DNA of 44,907 nt from Spirosoma fluviale. GTDB lineage: Bacteria > Bacteroidota > Bacteroidia > Cytophagales > Spirosomataceae. The notes beneath the pieces were generated by a model. The model had not been told where the DNA came from. It was given only the letters and a program-made list of their open reading frames with translations, and ran no database searches. This document shows positions 1 to 9,350 of the stretch, one piece after another. The stretch is from NCBI GenBank assembly GCA_945906795.1, contig CAMDRO010000014.1:1-44907 (forward strand). Direction: 5' to 3'. The first letter of the stretch is position 1. Each line of letters opens with the position of its first letter. The translations under genes and the position numbers were made by a program.

Positions 1-72
1 AGTCCTAAGAAAAAAAATGAGGGAAGAAGCCCTTGAATCGAATTCTTAATTGAATTCAACTAACACAATCGT

Positions 73-1935
73 ATGAATTACTTATCGGCGGAAAATATTT
101 CACGCAACATCGGAGAAAGATGGATCTTTAAAAGTCTGTTCTTTGGCCTACAAAAAGGTGAAAAAGTTGCCCTAATTGGCAAAAATGGGACCGGTAAAAC
201 GACATTAATGGAAACATTAATGGGCATGCAAACGCCTGACGATGGAAAAATATCCATCCGGAAAGGCATTCGTGTTGGCTATTTACCCCAAAACCCCATT
301 TTTTCCGAAAAAGAAGAAGTCTTAAATTATCTTTTTTCAGACGATTTACCCTCAGCTGTTGCCATTAAAGCCTACGAAAAGGCCATGCTTTCAGGCGACC
401 CTAAGGAGTTAGAAGACTCCTTTGCTTTAATGGAATTGCATAATGCTTGGGATTATGAGGCAAGGGCCAAACAAATCATCACGAGGTTAGGTATTCCTGA
501 TGGAGATCAAAAAGTTAGTACGCTTTCGGGAGGTCAGAAAAAACGCCTTTCGCTGGCTAAATTACTGATTGAAAGTCCGGACATTATGATCTTGGATGAG
601 CCAACTAACCACCTGGACATTGAAACCATTGAATGGCTAGAAGGCATACTTTCAGGCCCCAATGTGACCGTGTTAGTGGTTTCCCACGATCGCTATTTTT
701 TAGATAAAATATGCAATAAAATGTTTGAGCTTGCCCTGGGTGCCTTATATACCTACGAGGGTAATTACGCCTATTTTTTAGAAAAGAAAGCAGAAAGAGA
801 AGCATCAGAAGCGAGCAGCATATCCAAGGCAAAAAACCTTTACCGGAAGGAACTTGAATGGATGCGCAAGCAACCCAGAGCCCGAGGAACCAAAGCGCAA
901 TACCGCATCGATGCATTTACTGAAATCGATGAAATGGCTCATAAAAAACTGGATGACAGTAAGCTGGAACTCAATATTCAAATGTCCCGATTAGGAAATA
1001 AAATCATTGAAATCAACGGACTTAAAAAAGCGTGGGGAGATAGAAAAATCATCAATGAGTTTACATACACGTTCAAGAAAAAAGACCGAATTGGGATCGT
1101 TGGCAAAAATGGGGCAGGGAAAACCACCTTTCTCCAACTCCTCTCCGGCTTAGAGAAACCAGATGCAGGAACCATCGATCCAGGCGAAACATTAGTGATT
1201 GGATATTATACTCAAATACCTTTTGATTTTAAACCTGAGCAAAGGGTCATCGACACCATCACTGAAATAGCGGAGGTTATCCCTTATGGTAAAAATGAAT
1301 CTTTAAGTCCAAGCCAATTTTTAAGTAAATTTTTATTCCCCACTGCCCAGCAATACACGCCTGTAGAGAAACTTTCAGGAGGAGAGAAAAAACGTCTTCA
1401 GCTCATGCGGGTTTTGGTCCAAAATCCTAACTTTTTAATCTTAGATGAGCCGACGAATGACCTTGATTTAGATACACTCCAACTCCTAGAAGATTTTTTA
1501 TCGGAGTTCCAGGGCTGCCTACTATTAGTTTCTCATGATCGTTATTTCATGGATAATTTAGTGGACCAATTAATCCTAGTGGAAGGAGAAGGGGAAGTGA
1601 AATTCTTTAATGGAAATTATACTGATTATCGGATTTCGTTGGAAAACCAATCAGAAAATAATGCGGGGGCCAACAAACCCAGCCCCGTGAAAGCGCCTTC
1701 CACAGAAAACTCATCCACGAAAGTGAGTAAATTAAGTTTCAAAGAACAAAAGGAATTTGAAACTTTAGAAAAAGAAATACAAGACCTTGAACAAAGTAAA
1801 CAAGGATTGATCGAGCAATTGAATGCCGGCCATGAGGACTTTCAAATATTAAGTCAATGGGCCACTAAAATTGAAGAGATCAAAAAAGCCCTAGAAGAAA
1901 AGGAAATTCGCTGGCTCGAATTATCAGAAAGATAA
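73..1935 (+). CDS. ABC-F family ATPase, Uup-like
   Basis: Soluble protein with two ATP-binding cassettes and no membrane segment, typical of ABC-F proteins that act on ribosomes or, for Uup, in DNA and ribosome-linked processes. Cassette 1 has Walker A GKNGTGKTT (about residues 36-44), signature LSGGQKKR (about 152) and Walker B ILDEPTNHLD (about 174). After the linker, cassette 2 has GKNGAGKTT (about 343), LSGGEKKR (about 433) and ILDEPTNDLD (about 457). The last 65 residues are charged and coiled-coil-like, as in the Uup C-terminal domain. The 620-residue length fits the family. The ATG start is followed directly by the first cassette. A bidirectional terminator separates it from the convergent next gene. 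Antibiotic-resistance function is not implied. Confidence 0.9.
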   Translation: MNYLSAENISRNIGERWIFKSLFFGLQKGEKVALIGKNGTGKTTLMETLMGMQTPDDGKISIRKGIRVGYLPQNPIFSEKEEVLNYLFSDDLPSAVAIKAYEKAMLSGDPKELEDSFALMELHNAWDYEARAKQIITRLGIPDGDQKVSTLSGGQKKRLSLAKLLIESPDIMILDEPTNHLDIETIEWLEGILSGPNVTVLVVSHDRYFLDKICNKMFELALGALYTYEGNYAYFLEKKAEREASEASSISKAKNLYRKELEWMRKQPRARGTKAQYRIDAFTEIDEMAHKKLDDSKLELNIQMSRLGNKIIEINGLKKAWGDRKIINEFTYTFKKKDRIGIVGKNGAGKTTFLQLLSGLEKPDAGTIDPGETLVIGYYTQIPFDFKPEQRVIDTITEIAEVIPYGKNESLSPSQFLSKFLFPTAQQYTPVEKLSGGEKKRLQLMRVLVQNPNFLILDEPTNDLDLDTLQLLEDFLSEFQGCLLLVSHDRYFMDNLVDQLILVEGEGEVKFFNGNYTDYRISLENQSENNAGANKPSPVKAPSTENSSTKVSKLSFKEQKEFETLEKEIQDLEQSKQGLIEQLNAGHEDFQILSQWATKIEEIKKALEEKEIRWLELSER

Positions 1936-1948
1936 ATTTAAATTAACA

Positions 1949-1978
1949 AAAAATGGCCCTAAATTAAGGGCCATTTTT
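1949..1978. terminator. Bidirectional intrinsic terminator
   Basis: Twelve-base arms AAAAATGGCCCT (1949-1960) and AGGGCCATTTTT (1967-1978) flank a 6-nt loop. The A-rich left arm and T-rich right arm serve both strands. It lies between the convergent stops at 1935 and 2000. Confidence 0.85.
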
Positions 1979-1999
1979 GATAAGAATTACGTGTAAATT

Positions 2000-4900
2000 T
2001 TAGTTTTCAAACAAGAAATCCTTCAAGCCAAACATAGCTCCGTCGCCGCCTTTTGGATTAACAAAGACAAAATACAAATCTTGAATTCCTAAAACATTAA
2101 CAGGAATGTTGAATTTTTTCGAGGCATTAATTTCAGCTGATCCTACTAAATTACCCGTAGGACTTCCCGTTCTTAACTCAAGAATTCCCCCAGCCGTTTG
2201 ACCTTGCATATACAATCCCATGAAGGAAATATTTTTAATTCCAGTCAAATCGATCCCACTATATTTAGCAAAACCTTTATCGCCCGTAGCCGCCAGAATC
2301 TCTCCTAGCCCCTCTACTTTGAATTTAGAACCTTTAGAAACTTGGTCAAAATCCACGGCTTGTATCGTTGGGTTGCGAAGCGCCACCACTTTTTGGCCCG
2401 TCGCAGAACCTAGTTTACCAGCTCCTTTATCCGTGTAACTAGCAGCAAACAAATAAGTGCCAGCCTTTCCTTTATCTTGAGGGACATATTCGCCGACTAC
2501 CGGCTTAGATGCCTTCTTCTTGTCAGATAGACTTAATACATAATTCACGATCTCCTTAGCATCCCCTAAAGAAATTTGAGGGTGGGCAGCCATCGCTTGT
2601 TCTCCCCAAACACCCCCACCACCGTTAATAATTTTCTTTGCAAGCATGTCAATAGTCTGAGCATTCGCCTTATATTTCTTGCCTAAATCCAAGTAAGAAG
2701 GACCGATCGACTTCTTATCTGCTGCGTGACATGCCTTACAATCTGACAAATCCAATAATCTCTTCCCAGTAGAAAAAGAGATATTTGCTTGATGTCCCTG
2801 GGCAATAACCGTTTTGTCATATCCGTCTAGGAAATTAACGCTTACCATGACATCTTCTTCAGCTACTTTTTTATTCGCCAAACTTCCATCTTCCTTATCG
2901 CTCACCGAAACTTTGTACTTAACGGGTTTATCATTCCAATAAAAAGTCTTATTGCCTTCAATGGCCACATCTACCACAGGAACTTCATTTCCTGCCCGAA
3001 CGGTCAGTTGAGATGTGCTTACATTTCCTTTCGAATCTTTCACTTGTAAGGAAACTTCATAAACACCGGACTTAGAAAAAGTGATGGCCGGATTTGCCAC
3101 ATTACTAGTTTGTCCATTACCAAAGTTCCAGCTATATGAAATTTTATCATTGTCATAATCTTGAGAACCTGCAGAAGAAAACTTAACTTTTAAAGGAATG
3201 GAACCTACTTTTTTATCAGCCGATGCGGCAGCCACCGGCTTGCGGTTTCCTGCATTATATTCCAATTTATATAAAACGGCTTCATCGTTTTGAGCAAACC
3301 AATTAGGTCCATATTCTAAACCAAAAAGCGTACCATTTTTGTCAAATTGCATATCCATCGGATGCGAAAAAGGAATGGATGGCAAGAAGCGATCCATTTG
3401 TAAGAAATCACCATTTTCTTTCATCGACACCGTATAAATTAAATCTCTTGCCCAATCGTAGGCAATTAATTTCCCATTATAATAGGCCGGAAATTTGGTT
3501 TTCGAATCCGTTGGATAGTCCTCTCTGTAGTAAACAGGACCTGCCATTGCATTCCGACCTCCTTTTCCTACCACCGGACCAAACTCTGGAGAATCCACAT
3601 ACGGATAGTAAATGAATGCTTTTTGAGCAGGCGGCAAATGGGCAAAACCTGTATTGTGAGGAGAATCGTTGATGGGCGCACGTGGATTAAATACAGCCCA
3701 TGTGCTATCATTTTTAAATTCACGTTGATTGTATGGACGGTTGTCCGCAACAAATAAAGGCCAGCCAAAATACCCCGCTTCACGTGCTTGATTTACTTCG
3801 TCGTGTCCTCTTGGTCCGAATTTCTTGGACGCTTCCCCCGCATCTGGACCCACCTCACCCCAATACAAATAACCTGTGCGCTGATCCACAGAAATACGAT
3901 AGGGATTCCGATTACCCATGACATATATTTCTTGTTTAGCATGGTAAATTTTTTCTGGATATAAGTTGGTCGACGGAATCGTGTATCCCCCTTCTGGTGT
4001 AGGTTTAATACGTAATATTTTTCCGCGTAAGTCATTGGTATTGGAACTGGTCGAACGAGCATCCCAACCCGCACGGCCTGGACGATTGTCACTCGGACTA
4101 TATCCATTGGATGCAAAAGGGTTGGTATCATCACCCGTAGACAAATATAAATTTCCTGACTTATCCCAAGCAATCGAACCACCCGTATGGCAGCATTCTA
4201 CTCGCTTGACAGGAACACGCAAAAGAATCTTTTCCGTACTCATCAACAACGTATCTTTTACATCATCATACACAAAACGGGAAAGATGTTGGGCCGTATC
4301 CGCCAACCCTGAAGGGGGCGAATAATACAAATACATAAATTTATTTGAGTCAAAATTAGGGTCAATATTCAAACCCATCAAACCATATTCCTGCTTTGTG
4401 TATACGTTCAAATTAGCGATCACCTTGGTCTTTCCTTTTTTAGGATCGTACATTTTCAACTTCCCTTTTCGTTCCGCATAAAATATCTTACCACTATTGG
4501 CCACAGCTAATTCCGTAGGCTCATCTAAGTTACGATCCAAAATAGTTTTGCTGAAGCGATTCTCTTCCGGTACTATTTCCGTTCTAAGCGCCTTCTTATA
4601 ATTTTGATCAGGTCCTGAAGATACCCACTGAAGGCCTCCCCAAATATGTTTAAGTACCAAATCCTCCGAAAATGTCTCATTCGTGTGACCCCAGTTGGTA
4701 TAAAATGCACGTCCACCATCATATTCGTGGTACCAAGCCATTGGGTGAAAATCACCCATTTTACCATCTTTGTAAGACTTTTCGTCCACAGTCACTAATA
4801 ATTTAACATCCTTATTAAATTCCTTAATGTCATAAAATTCATCCGTGCGATCGAATGAAGCGGGCATGTGTGCGGTAGAAATATGTGTATTATCCACGAC

Positions 4901-5374
4901 ATTCATCTTACCTTTTTGCACATTTGGACGTCCAGGGTGTGAGGCAAAAAAACCACCGGCTAATTTACCATACCAAGGCCAATCATACTCAGTGTCAGTA
5001 GCCGCATGAATACCAAAATATCCACCACCTGCTTGAATAAAACGCTCAAACGCATTTTGCTGAGCATCATTTAAAATATTTCCAGTGGTATTTAAGAATA
5101 CAACCAAACGATATTGTTTCAAATTATTTTCAGTAAAGACTGTTGCGCTTTCAGTGGTATCCACTTGAAAACCTTTCTCCTTAGCCATTTTCATTAAAGC
5201 CGTTTTACCGGATCCGATGGAGCCATGACGGAAGCCTTTGGTCGAAGAAAAAACGAGGACTTTTTTACCTAATAGTGGATTTTTATCCTGAGCGTTTACT
5301 TGTTGAAAAGACAGGATAGTCAAACAAGAAACGGCAAAAATAATTCGGCTAATGCCGAACAAAAACTTTTTCAT
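2000..5374 (-). CDS. Secreted ThuA / PQQ-type sugar dehydrogenase / PKD / cytochrome c fusion
   Basis: Large 1124-residue exported protein beginning with a signal peptide that ends near VNAQD. Domains in order: ThuA-like fold (about 30-255), a glucose/sorbosone-dehydrogenase-like beta-propeller (about 270-710, with HTGGSIAWD and YLSTGDD), a PKD domain (about 725-810), and a class I cytochrome c domain with heme motif CKACH at about 880-884 and a likely axial Met in QAMAAHPQ. The C-terminal 130 residues are beta-rich and resemble a CBM6-type carbohydrate-binding module. This suggests a periplasmic or surface enzyme that oxidises a sugar and passes electrons to its own heme. PQQ dependence and substrate are inferred. 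A -7-like TAACTTTG lies at 5408-5401 (minus) without a clear -33 element. Divergent from the dienelactone hydrolase. Confidence 0.85.
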   Translation of the reverse strand: MKKFLFGISRIIFAVSCLTILSFQQVNAQDKNPLLGKKVLVFSSTKGFRHGSIGSGKTALMKMAKEKGFQVDTTESATVFTENNLKQYRLVVFLNTTGNILNDAQQNAFERFIQAGGGYFGIHAATDTEYDWPWYGKLAGGFFASHPGRPNVQKGKMNVVDNTHISTAHMPASFDRTDEFYDIKEFNKDVKLLVTVDEKSYKDGKMGDFHPMAWYHEYDGGRAFYTNWGHTNETFSEDLVLKHIWGGLQWVSSGPDQNYKKALRTEIVPEENRFSKTILDRNLDEPTELAVANSGKIFYAERKGKLKMYDPKKGKTKVIANLNVYTKQEYGLMGLNIDPNFDSNKFMYLYYSPPSGLADTAQHLSRFVYDDVKDTLLMSTEKILLRVPVKRVECCHTGGSIAWDKSGNLYLSTGDDTNPFASNGYSPSDNRPGRAGWDARSTSSNTNDLRGKILRIKPTPEGGYTIPSTNLYPEKIYHAKQEIYVMGNRNPYRISVDQRTGYLYWGEVGPDAGEASKKFGPRGHDEVNQAREAGYFGWPLFVADNRPYNQREFKNDSTWAVFNPRAPINDSPHNTGFAHLPPAQKAFIYYPYVDSPEFGPVVGKGGRNAMAGPVYYREDYPTDSKTKFPAYYNGKLIAYDWARDLIYTVSMKENGDFLQMDRFLPSIPFSHPMDMQFDKNGTLFGLEYGPNWFAQNDEAVLYKLEYNAGNRKPVAAASADKKVGSIPLKVKFSSAGSQDYDNDKISYSWNFGNGQTSNVANPAITFSKSGVYEVSLQVKDSKGNVSTSQLTVRAGNEVPVVDVAIEGNKTFYWNDKPVKYKVSVSDKEDGSLANKKVAEEDVMVSVNFLDGYDKTVIAQGHQANISFSTGKRLLDLSDCKACHAADKKSIGPSYLDLGKKYKANAQTIDMLAKKIINGGGGVWGEQAMAAHPQISLGDAKEIVNYVLSLSDKKKASKPVVGEYVPQDKGKAGTYLFAASYTDKGAGKLGSATGQKVVALRNPTIQAVDFDQVSKGSKFKVEGLGEILAATGDKGFAKYSGIDLTGIKNISFMGLYMQGQTAGGILELRTGSPTGNLVGSAEINASKKFNIPVNVLGIQDLYFVFVNPKGGDGAMFGLKDFLFEN

Positions 5375-5465
5375 AGTGTTGTATTTAAAATAGGAAAGGC
5401 CAAAGTTACTTCAAATCACAAATTTTCGATTATTTTTATAAAAAATATTTAAAATATCCTTCAAA

Positions 5466-6302
5466 ATGATGAAAAAAATGACTCTAGTGGCGTTGTTGGC
5501 CTTCATGTGCAACATGCTTTTTGCTCAGTCGATCTGCTTTTCGACCAAAGATCAAATGCAATTAATGGCCTCCAATAAGGCATTTATGAAATCGCATGCA
5601 TTGCCTAAGGCCTATAAGCACATCAGCAAAGCGGGTGGCGTGATGGTGGAATTTAACACCCCAGATGGAACCATGGCCAAAGGATTTTATATCCCAGCGG
5701 ATAAACCTACCAATTATACTTTGTTTGTATTCCAAGAATGGTGGGGTTTAAACGACCACATTAAAAGAGAGGCCGAGCATTTCTATTCTACATTAGGAAA
5801 TGTCAATGTGCTTGCCTTAGATATGTATGATGGGAAAGTGGCTACGACTCGAGAAGAGGCAGGAAAATTAATGGGAGGCGCTAACCCTGCCCGTTTAGAA
5901 TCCATTATTAAAGGGGCCATTTCATATGTAGGGCCTAAAGCAAAAATCGCTACGGTAGGTTGGTGTTTTGGTGGTGCATTATCTTTAAAGGCCTCCATTT
6001 TAAATGGAAAACAAGCAGCGGCTTGCGTGATGTATTATGGCATGCCGGTGAAAGATGTGGAGCAATTAAAATTACTTCAAACGGATGTTTTAGGATTGTT
6101 TGCAGGAAAGGAAAAATTCATATCGACCCAAGTGGTCGCTGAGTTTGATGCCAATATGAAACTGGCTGGAAAAAAATTAACCTTGAAGAGTTTTGATGCA
6201 GACCATGGTTTTGCCAATCCTTCAAATCCCATTTATGACAAGGCATCTACAGAAGCTGCTTGGGATATGGCCATCACTTATTTAAAATCTAAATTAAAAT
6301 AA
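5466..6302 (+). CDS. Secreted dienelactone hydrolase family protein
   Basis: Alpha/beta hydrolase of the DLH family, 278 residues, with a signal peptide ending near MLFAQ, so probably periplasmic. The nucleophile elbow GWCFGG places Cys167 as nucleophile and ADHGF gives His247. The third triad position reads AGKEKF, so Glu216 stands where family members usually carry Asp. EWWGLNDHIKREAEHF is a typical DLH segment. A second ATG lies one codon downstream, so the start could be 5469. Its TAA overlaps the ATG of the following 45-residue lipoprotein, suggesting co-translation. The substrate is unknown; many family members hydrolyse esters other than dienelactones. Confidence 0.88.
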   Translation: MMKKMTLVALLAFMCNMLFAQSICFSTKDQMQLMASNKAFMKSHALPKAYKHISKAGGVMVEFNTPDGTMAKGFYIPADKPTNYTLFVFQEWWGLNDHIKREAEHFYSTLGNVNVLALDMYDGKVATTREEAGKLMGGANPARLESIIKGAISYVGPKAKIATVGWCFGGALSLKASILNGKQAAACVMYYGMPVKDVEQLKLLQTDVLGLFAGKEKFISTQVVAEFDANMKLAGKKLTLKSFDADHGFANPSNPIYDKASTEAAWDMAITYLKSKLK

Positions 6303-6439
6303 TGCGGTATTTTTCGATATTGCTTTGTGTGTTTTTTCTGGCAAGTTCATGCGCAAGCAATCGCTATAAGCAAAAGCCATATAAGAAAAAATGGTCCTTA
6401 TTTAAGAAAAAATCTTGCGATTGTCCAGACCTTAAATAA
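6302..6439 (+). CDS. Small 45-residue lipoprotein
   Basis: Short reading frame that starts inside the stop of the preceding hydrolase gene (TAATG overlap). It encodes a lipoprotein signal, MRYFSILLCVFFLASSC, with lipobox ASSC and Cys17 as the likely lipidated residue. The mature part is only 29 residues, strongly basic (RYKQKPYKKKW, KKK), and ends in a CDCPDL motif with two cysteines. A signal peptide, an overlap typical of translational coupling and a Cys-rich tail together argue for a real gene rather than chance. Its last 8 bases overlap the convergent dioxygenase gene. Function unknown. Confidence 0.7.
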   Translation: MRYFSILLCVFFLASSCASNRYKQKPYKKKWSLFKKKSCDCPDLK

Positions 6440-7220
6440 TGGGGTTGATCGACGAAGCAGCTAATGAGCCGGGAGCTAATCCCTGGAACCAACGTTGCCT
6501 ATCGGCCTCTTGATTTGGGTTTTTAGGTTCCGTTACACGCATGTCGGCCTCCATAAAAATCAAAGTCATCACCTCACGCATTTGGGTGGTTTCATTTCCA
6601 GGGGCAGCATGTAAAGTCCAACCGCGATGAAAGGTGGCATCACCACCTTTCATCGTTTTTTGGGCGACAATCGGAAATTTATGCTCCGCGACAAATTCAC
6701 TAATCACTTTTTCAGACTCATCCGAAATTCCTATGGGAGGAAGACTAACATGCTGACTGCCGGAAGCAAAAGTCAACATCCCCATTCCATCTTCTATGTC
6801 GACCAAGGGCATCCACATCGTTACTGTTTTGTCGGTGTCCATCGGCCAGTAATATTGATCTTGATGCCAAGGAGTTAATCCTCCGCCTGGTTCTTTAAAC
6901 AAGGCCTGATCATGGTAAAGTCGGACATTTTTTACACCTAATAATTCAGCGGCTATTTTCCCAAATCTTTTGGCTAAAGAAAATTGCTTGATCAATTCAT
7001 TTTCCTCCCATAAATTCATCATTTGAAGAAATGCTTTTCCATAGGTGTCCCTTTCTTCCATCGGCTTTTGATTCTTTTTAAAATCAACGGCCCAGGCGCG
7101 AATGGCCTCTCGAAAAGGTTTTAGGTCTTCCATTGGGAGTACATTTTCTAAGAAAACGTGTCCATTTTTTTGAAAATAAGAAATTCGATTTGACTCTAAG
7201 GGATAAGTTTTTGATAACAT
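6432..7220 (-). CDS. PhyH family Fe(II)/2-oxoglutarate dioxygenase
   Basis: Phytanoyl-CoA dioxygenase (PhyH) superfamily protein, 262 residues, cytoplasmic. The iron-binding facial triad is visible: H119-x-D121 in PWHQDQYYWP and the distal His204 in TLHAAPGN, with Arg215 in REVMT as the likely 2-oxoglutarate contact. This predicts hydroxylation of a small organic substrate, which cannot be named from the sequence. It is divergent from an AraC regulator across 121 bp, so that regulator probably controls it. The 3' end overlaps the convergent small lipoprotein gene by 8 bases. Confidence 0.87.
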   Translation of the reverse strand: MLSKTYPLESNRISYFQKNGHVFLENVLPMEDLKPFREAIRAWAVDFKKNQKPMEERDTYGKAFLQMMNLWEENELIKQFSLAKRFGKIAAELLGVKNVRLYHDQALFKEPGGGLTPWHQDQYYWPMDTDKTVTMWMPLVDIEDGMGMLTFASGSQHVSLPPIGISDESEKVISEFVAEHKFPIVAQKTMKGGDATFHRGWTLHAAPGNETTQMREVMTLIFMEADMRVTEPKNPNQEADRQRWFQGLAPGSLAASSINPII

Positions 7221-7245
7221 CGCGATTATTTTTCACAAAATTGAC

Positions 7246-7310
7246 TTGAATTAAATTCAAAAACCACGTCAAAATTTGTAAAAAATAATGCAATTTTATC
7301 CTAAATTCAA
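7246..7310. promoter_or_regulatory. Repeated half-sites in PhyH/AraC intergenic region
   Basis: TAAATTCAA occurs at 7252-7260 and 7302-7310, exactly 50 bp apart in the same orientation, close to five helical turns. The first copy is also the right arm of a palindrome, TTGAATT-A-AATTCAA (7246-7260). AraC-type proteins commonly bind direct repeats, so these are candidate sites for the divergent regulator. Sequence evidence only; the region is AT-rich, so chance remains possible. Confidence 0.35.
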
Positions 7311-7341
7311 TTTCGTTTAAAAATTGAGGTAAAATATTAAT

Positions 7342-8223
7342 ATGAAGGCGAGCCTTGAACATTTATCAGAAAATATAAATCAGCCGATCCAATTGAAGGA
7401 AATTGTGCAGGCGCGTTTTGATGCTCCCTATCATTTTCATCCTGAGCTTGAATTAACATTGATTATATCTGGAGAAGGAAAGCGTTTCATCGGCAATCAA
7501 ATTTCTGATTTTAGTCCCGGTGACTTAGTTCTTTTAGGGTCCAATTTGCCTCATTGTTGGCAAAATCACAGAAAAGATTGGCTGTCAACGGATGAGGATT
7601 TAGATGCGGCACAGGCCATTGTCATTCATTTTAAACGAGATTTTCTAGGTGATAAATTTCTTGAGAATGATGCCTGTCAAAACATTCGCCAATTGTTGGA
7701 TCGAGCCAAAAGTGGTCTATCTATTTTAGGCCCTACACAGGATAGAATTGCCAGAGAAATGCTGAAATTAAAGGAGTTAGCCCCTTTTCCTCGGCTCTTA
7801 GCATTTCTGCAAATTTTACATTCCTTAACGATGGGCGGCGCGGACGTTCAGCCGATTGACACTAATGAGGGAGGATATACCGTCTCGACCATCGACTTAG
7901 AACGAATCAATCGGATTTATGCGTATATCATTGCGCATTACACCCAAGAAGTCCATTTGGATGAGGTGGCTCATTTGGCCAACATGACGGAAACGGCTTT
8001 TTGTCGGTATTTCAAAAAGGTAACCCAAAAAACGTTTGTCGAAATTGTGACCGAATTTAGAATTAAGCATGCGTGCCAAATGCTAAGAACTACCCAGAAA
8101 ACGATGGTCGAAATATGTTTTGAAAGTGGTTTTGGAAACTTATCGCACTTCAATAAACAGTTTAAGCACTGGATGAAAGTACCGCCATTGCAATATCGAA
8201 AAATGACTCAGGAGTGGGTTTAA
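7342..8223 (+). CDS. AraC family transcriptional regulator
   Basis: 293-residue regulator with an N-terminal cupin-like sensor (about 15-100, including FHPELELTLIISGEGKRFIG and a PGDLVLLGSNLPHCW segment) and a C-terminal double helix-turn-helix DNA-binding domain (about 190-290, with ANMTETAFCRYFKKVT and CFESGFGNLSHFNKQFK). It lies divergent from the PhyH dioxygenase gene, its probable target. The HxH-type cupin pattern is common in regulators sensing sugars or other small molecules. The effector is unknown. Confidence 0.9.
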   Translation: MKASLEHLSENINQPIQLKEIVQARFDAPYHFHPELELTLIISGEGKRFIGNQISDFSPGDLVLLGSNLPHCWQNHRKDWLSTDEDLDAAQAIVIHFKRDFLGDKFLENDACQNIRQLLDRAKSGLSILGPTQDRIAREMLKLKELAPFPRLLAFLQILHSLTMGGADVQPIDTNEGGYTVSTIDLERINRIYAYIIAHYTQEVHLDEVAHLANMTETAFCRYFKKVTQKTFVEIVTEFRIKHACQMLRTTQKTMVEICFESGFGNLSHFNKQFKHWMKVPPLQYRKMTQEWV

Positions 8224-8241
8224 TGTAATTGACCCATTCAC

Positions 8242-9294
8242 TTATTTGACTTCTTTCTTTTCTGGAAAAAGTAAACTCAAGATGATACTGGTTGCTAAAA
8301 TCCCTACAATCACGGCTAGCGAAGAAAGCGTTCCAAAATTCATTGCTGTTAAATAGTGGTGCCCCAGCATTTTCAAACCTACGAAAGTCAACAACACACC
8401 TAGGCCTATAGGTAAAAAGCGAAATAAGCCCATCAAATTAGACAGGAAAAAGAAGAGCGAACGTAAACCCATCACCGCAAAAACATTGGAGAAAAAGACA
8501 ATATAAGGATCCTTAGAAATAGAGAAAATGGCTGGAATTGAATCCACGGCAAATAATATATCCGTAAAAGCAATCACCACCACAATCACGAAAATAGGCG
8601 TAATAAATAATTTACCGGTTTTCATACGAACGAAAAATCGGCCTATGACATTCCGGTGATACACATTAAAGAAACGCGATAAGAACTTTACGATGGGGTG
8701 TTCAGCTGGATTAATCTCCTCATCATGTTGTTTCGTAAATAGAATTTTCACTCCGGTATACACTAAAAACGCCCCAAAAACGTAAATGATCCAATCAAAT
8801 TTTTGCAACAAAGCCGCCCCCAAGAATATGAAAATTAAACGCAAAATGATGGCACCCAAAATACCCCAAACCAAGATCTTTTTATAGTAGCGCTTTTGGA
8901 CACCAAAGGAATTGAAAATTAAAATGAAGACAAATACATTGTCGGCCGACAACGAATATTCGACCAAATATCCCGTAATAAACTCAAGGGATAAATTATT
9001 TTGAAAAATAGCTAATTGCTCCAAAAATGAACCACTTCCCAAGTCTATGTGAGGAGCATACAACTCTTTGACCGTAATTAATCCATTAACATCCGTAATG
9101 CCATGGACCATGCCCCCAAATTGTCCCAAAAAAAAGTAAAACGAGATCGCTAAAAGCACCCAAGCCCCTGTCCAAAAACCCGCACCTCTAAAGGTAACCT
9201 CCGCAGCACCCGCCTTCTTGAAAATTCCTAGGTCTAAAAGCATGACGGCTATGACTAGGATTGAAAAAAGAAGAAAAAATAGAGATTCGCTCAT
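8242..9294 (-). CDS. TerC/Alx family integral membrane protein
   Basis: 350-residue polytopic inner-membrane protein with about eight or nine hydrophobic segments. Conserved acidic TerC motifs lie inside membrane helices: LSADNVFVFILIF and AFTDILFAVDSIPAIFSI. Family members are linked to manganese or calcium export and to tellurite or alkaline stress. The specific ion cannot be told here. No yybP-ykoY riboswitch fits in the 56-bp upstream gap, which is shared with the divergent glycosyltransferase. Confidence 0.88.
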   Translation of the reverse strand: MSESLFFLLFSILVIAVMLLDLGIFKKAGAAEVTFRGAGFWTGAWVLLAISFYFFLGQFGGMVHGITDVNGLITVKELYAPHIDLGSGSFLEQLAIFQNNLSLEFITGYLVEYSLSADNVFVFILIFNSFGVQKRYYKKILVWGILGAIILRLIFIFLGAALLQKFDWIIYVFGAFLVYTGVKILFTKQHDEEINPAEHPIVKFLSRFFNVYHRNVIGRFFVRMKTGKLFITPIFVIVVVIAFTDILFAVDSIPAIFSISKDPYIVFFSNVFAVMGLRSLFFFLSNLMGLFRFLPIGLGVLLTFVGLKMLGHHYLTAMNFGTLSSLAVIVGILATSIILSLLFPEKKEVK

Positions 9295-9350
9295 AAATAT
9301 TTAATTTTACCATTAGGCGACACAAAGGTCGCAAAAAATAGCCAAAAAAT

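Noticed and set aside
9295-9350. Manganese (yybP-ykoY) riboswitch before terC
   Set aside because: The 56-bp gap is too short and lacks the conserved loops.
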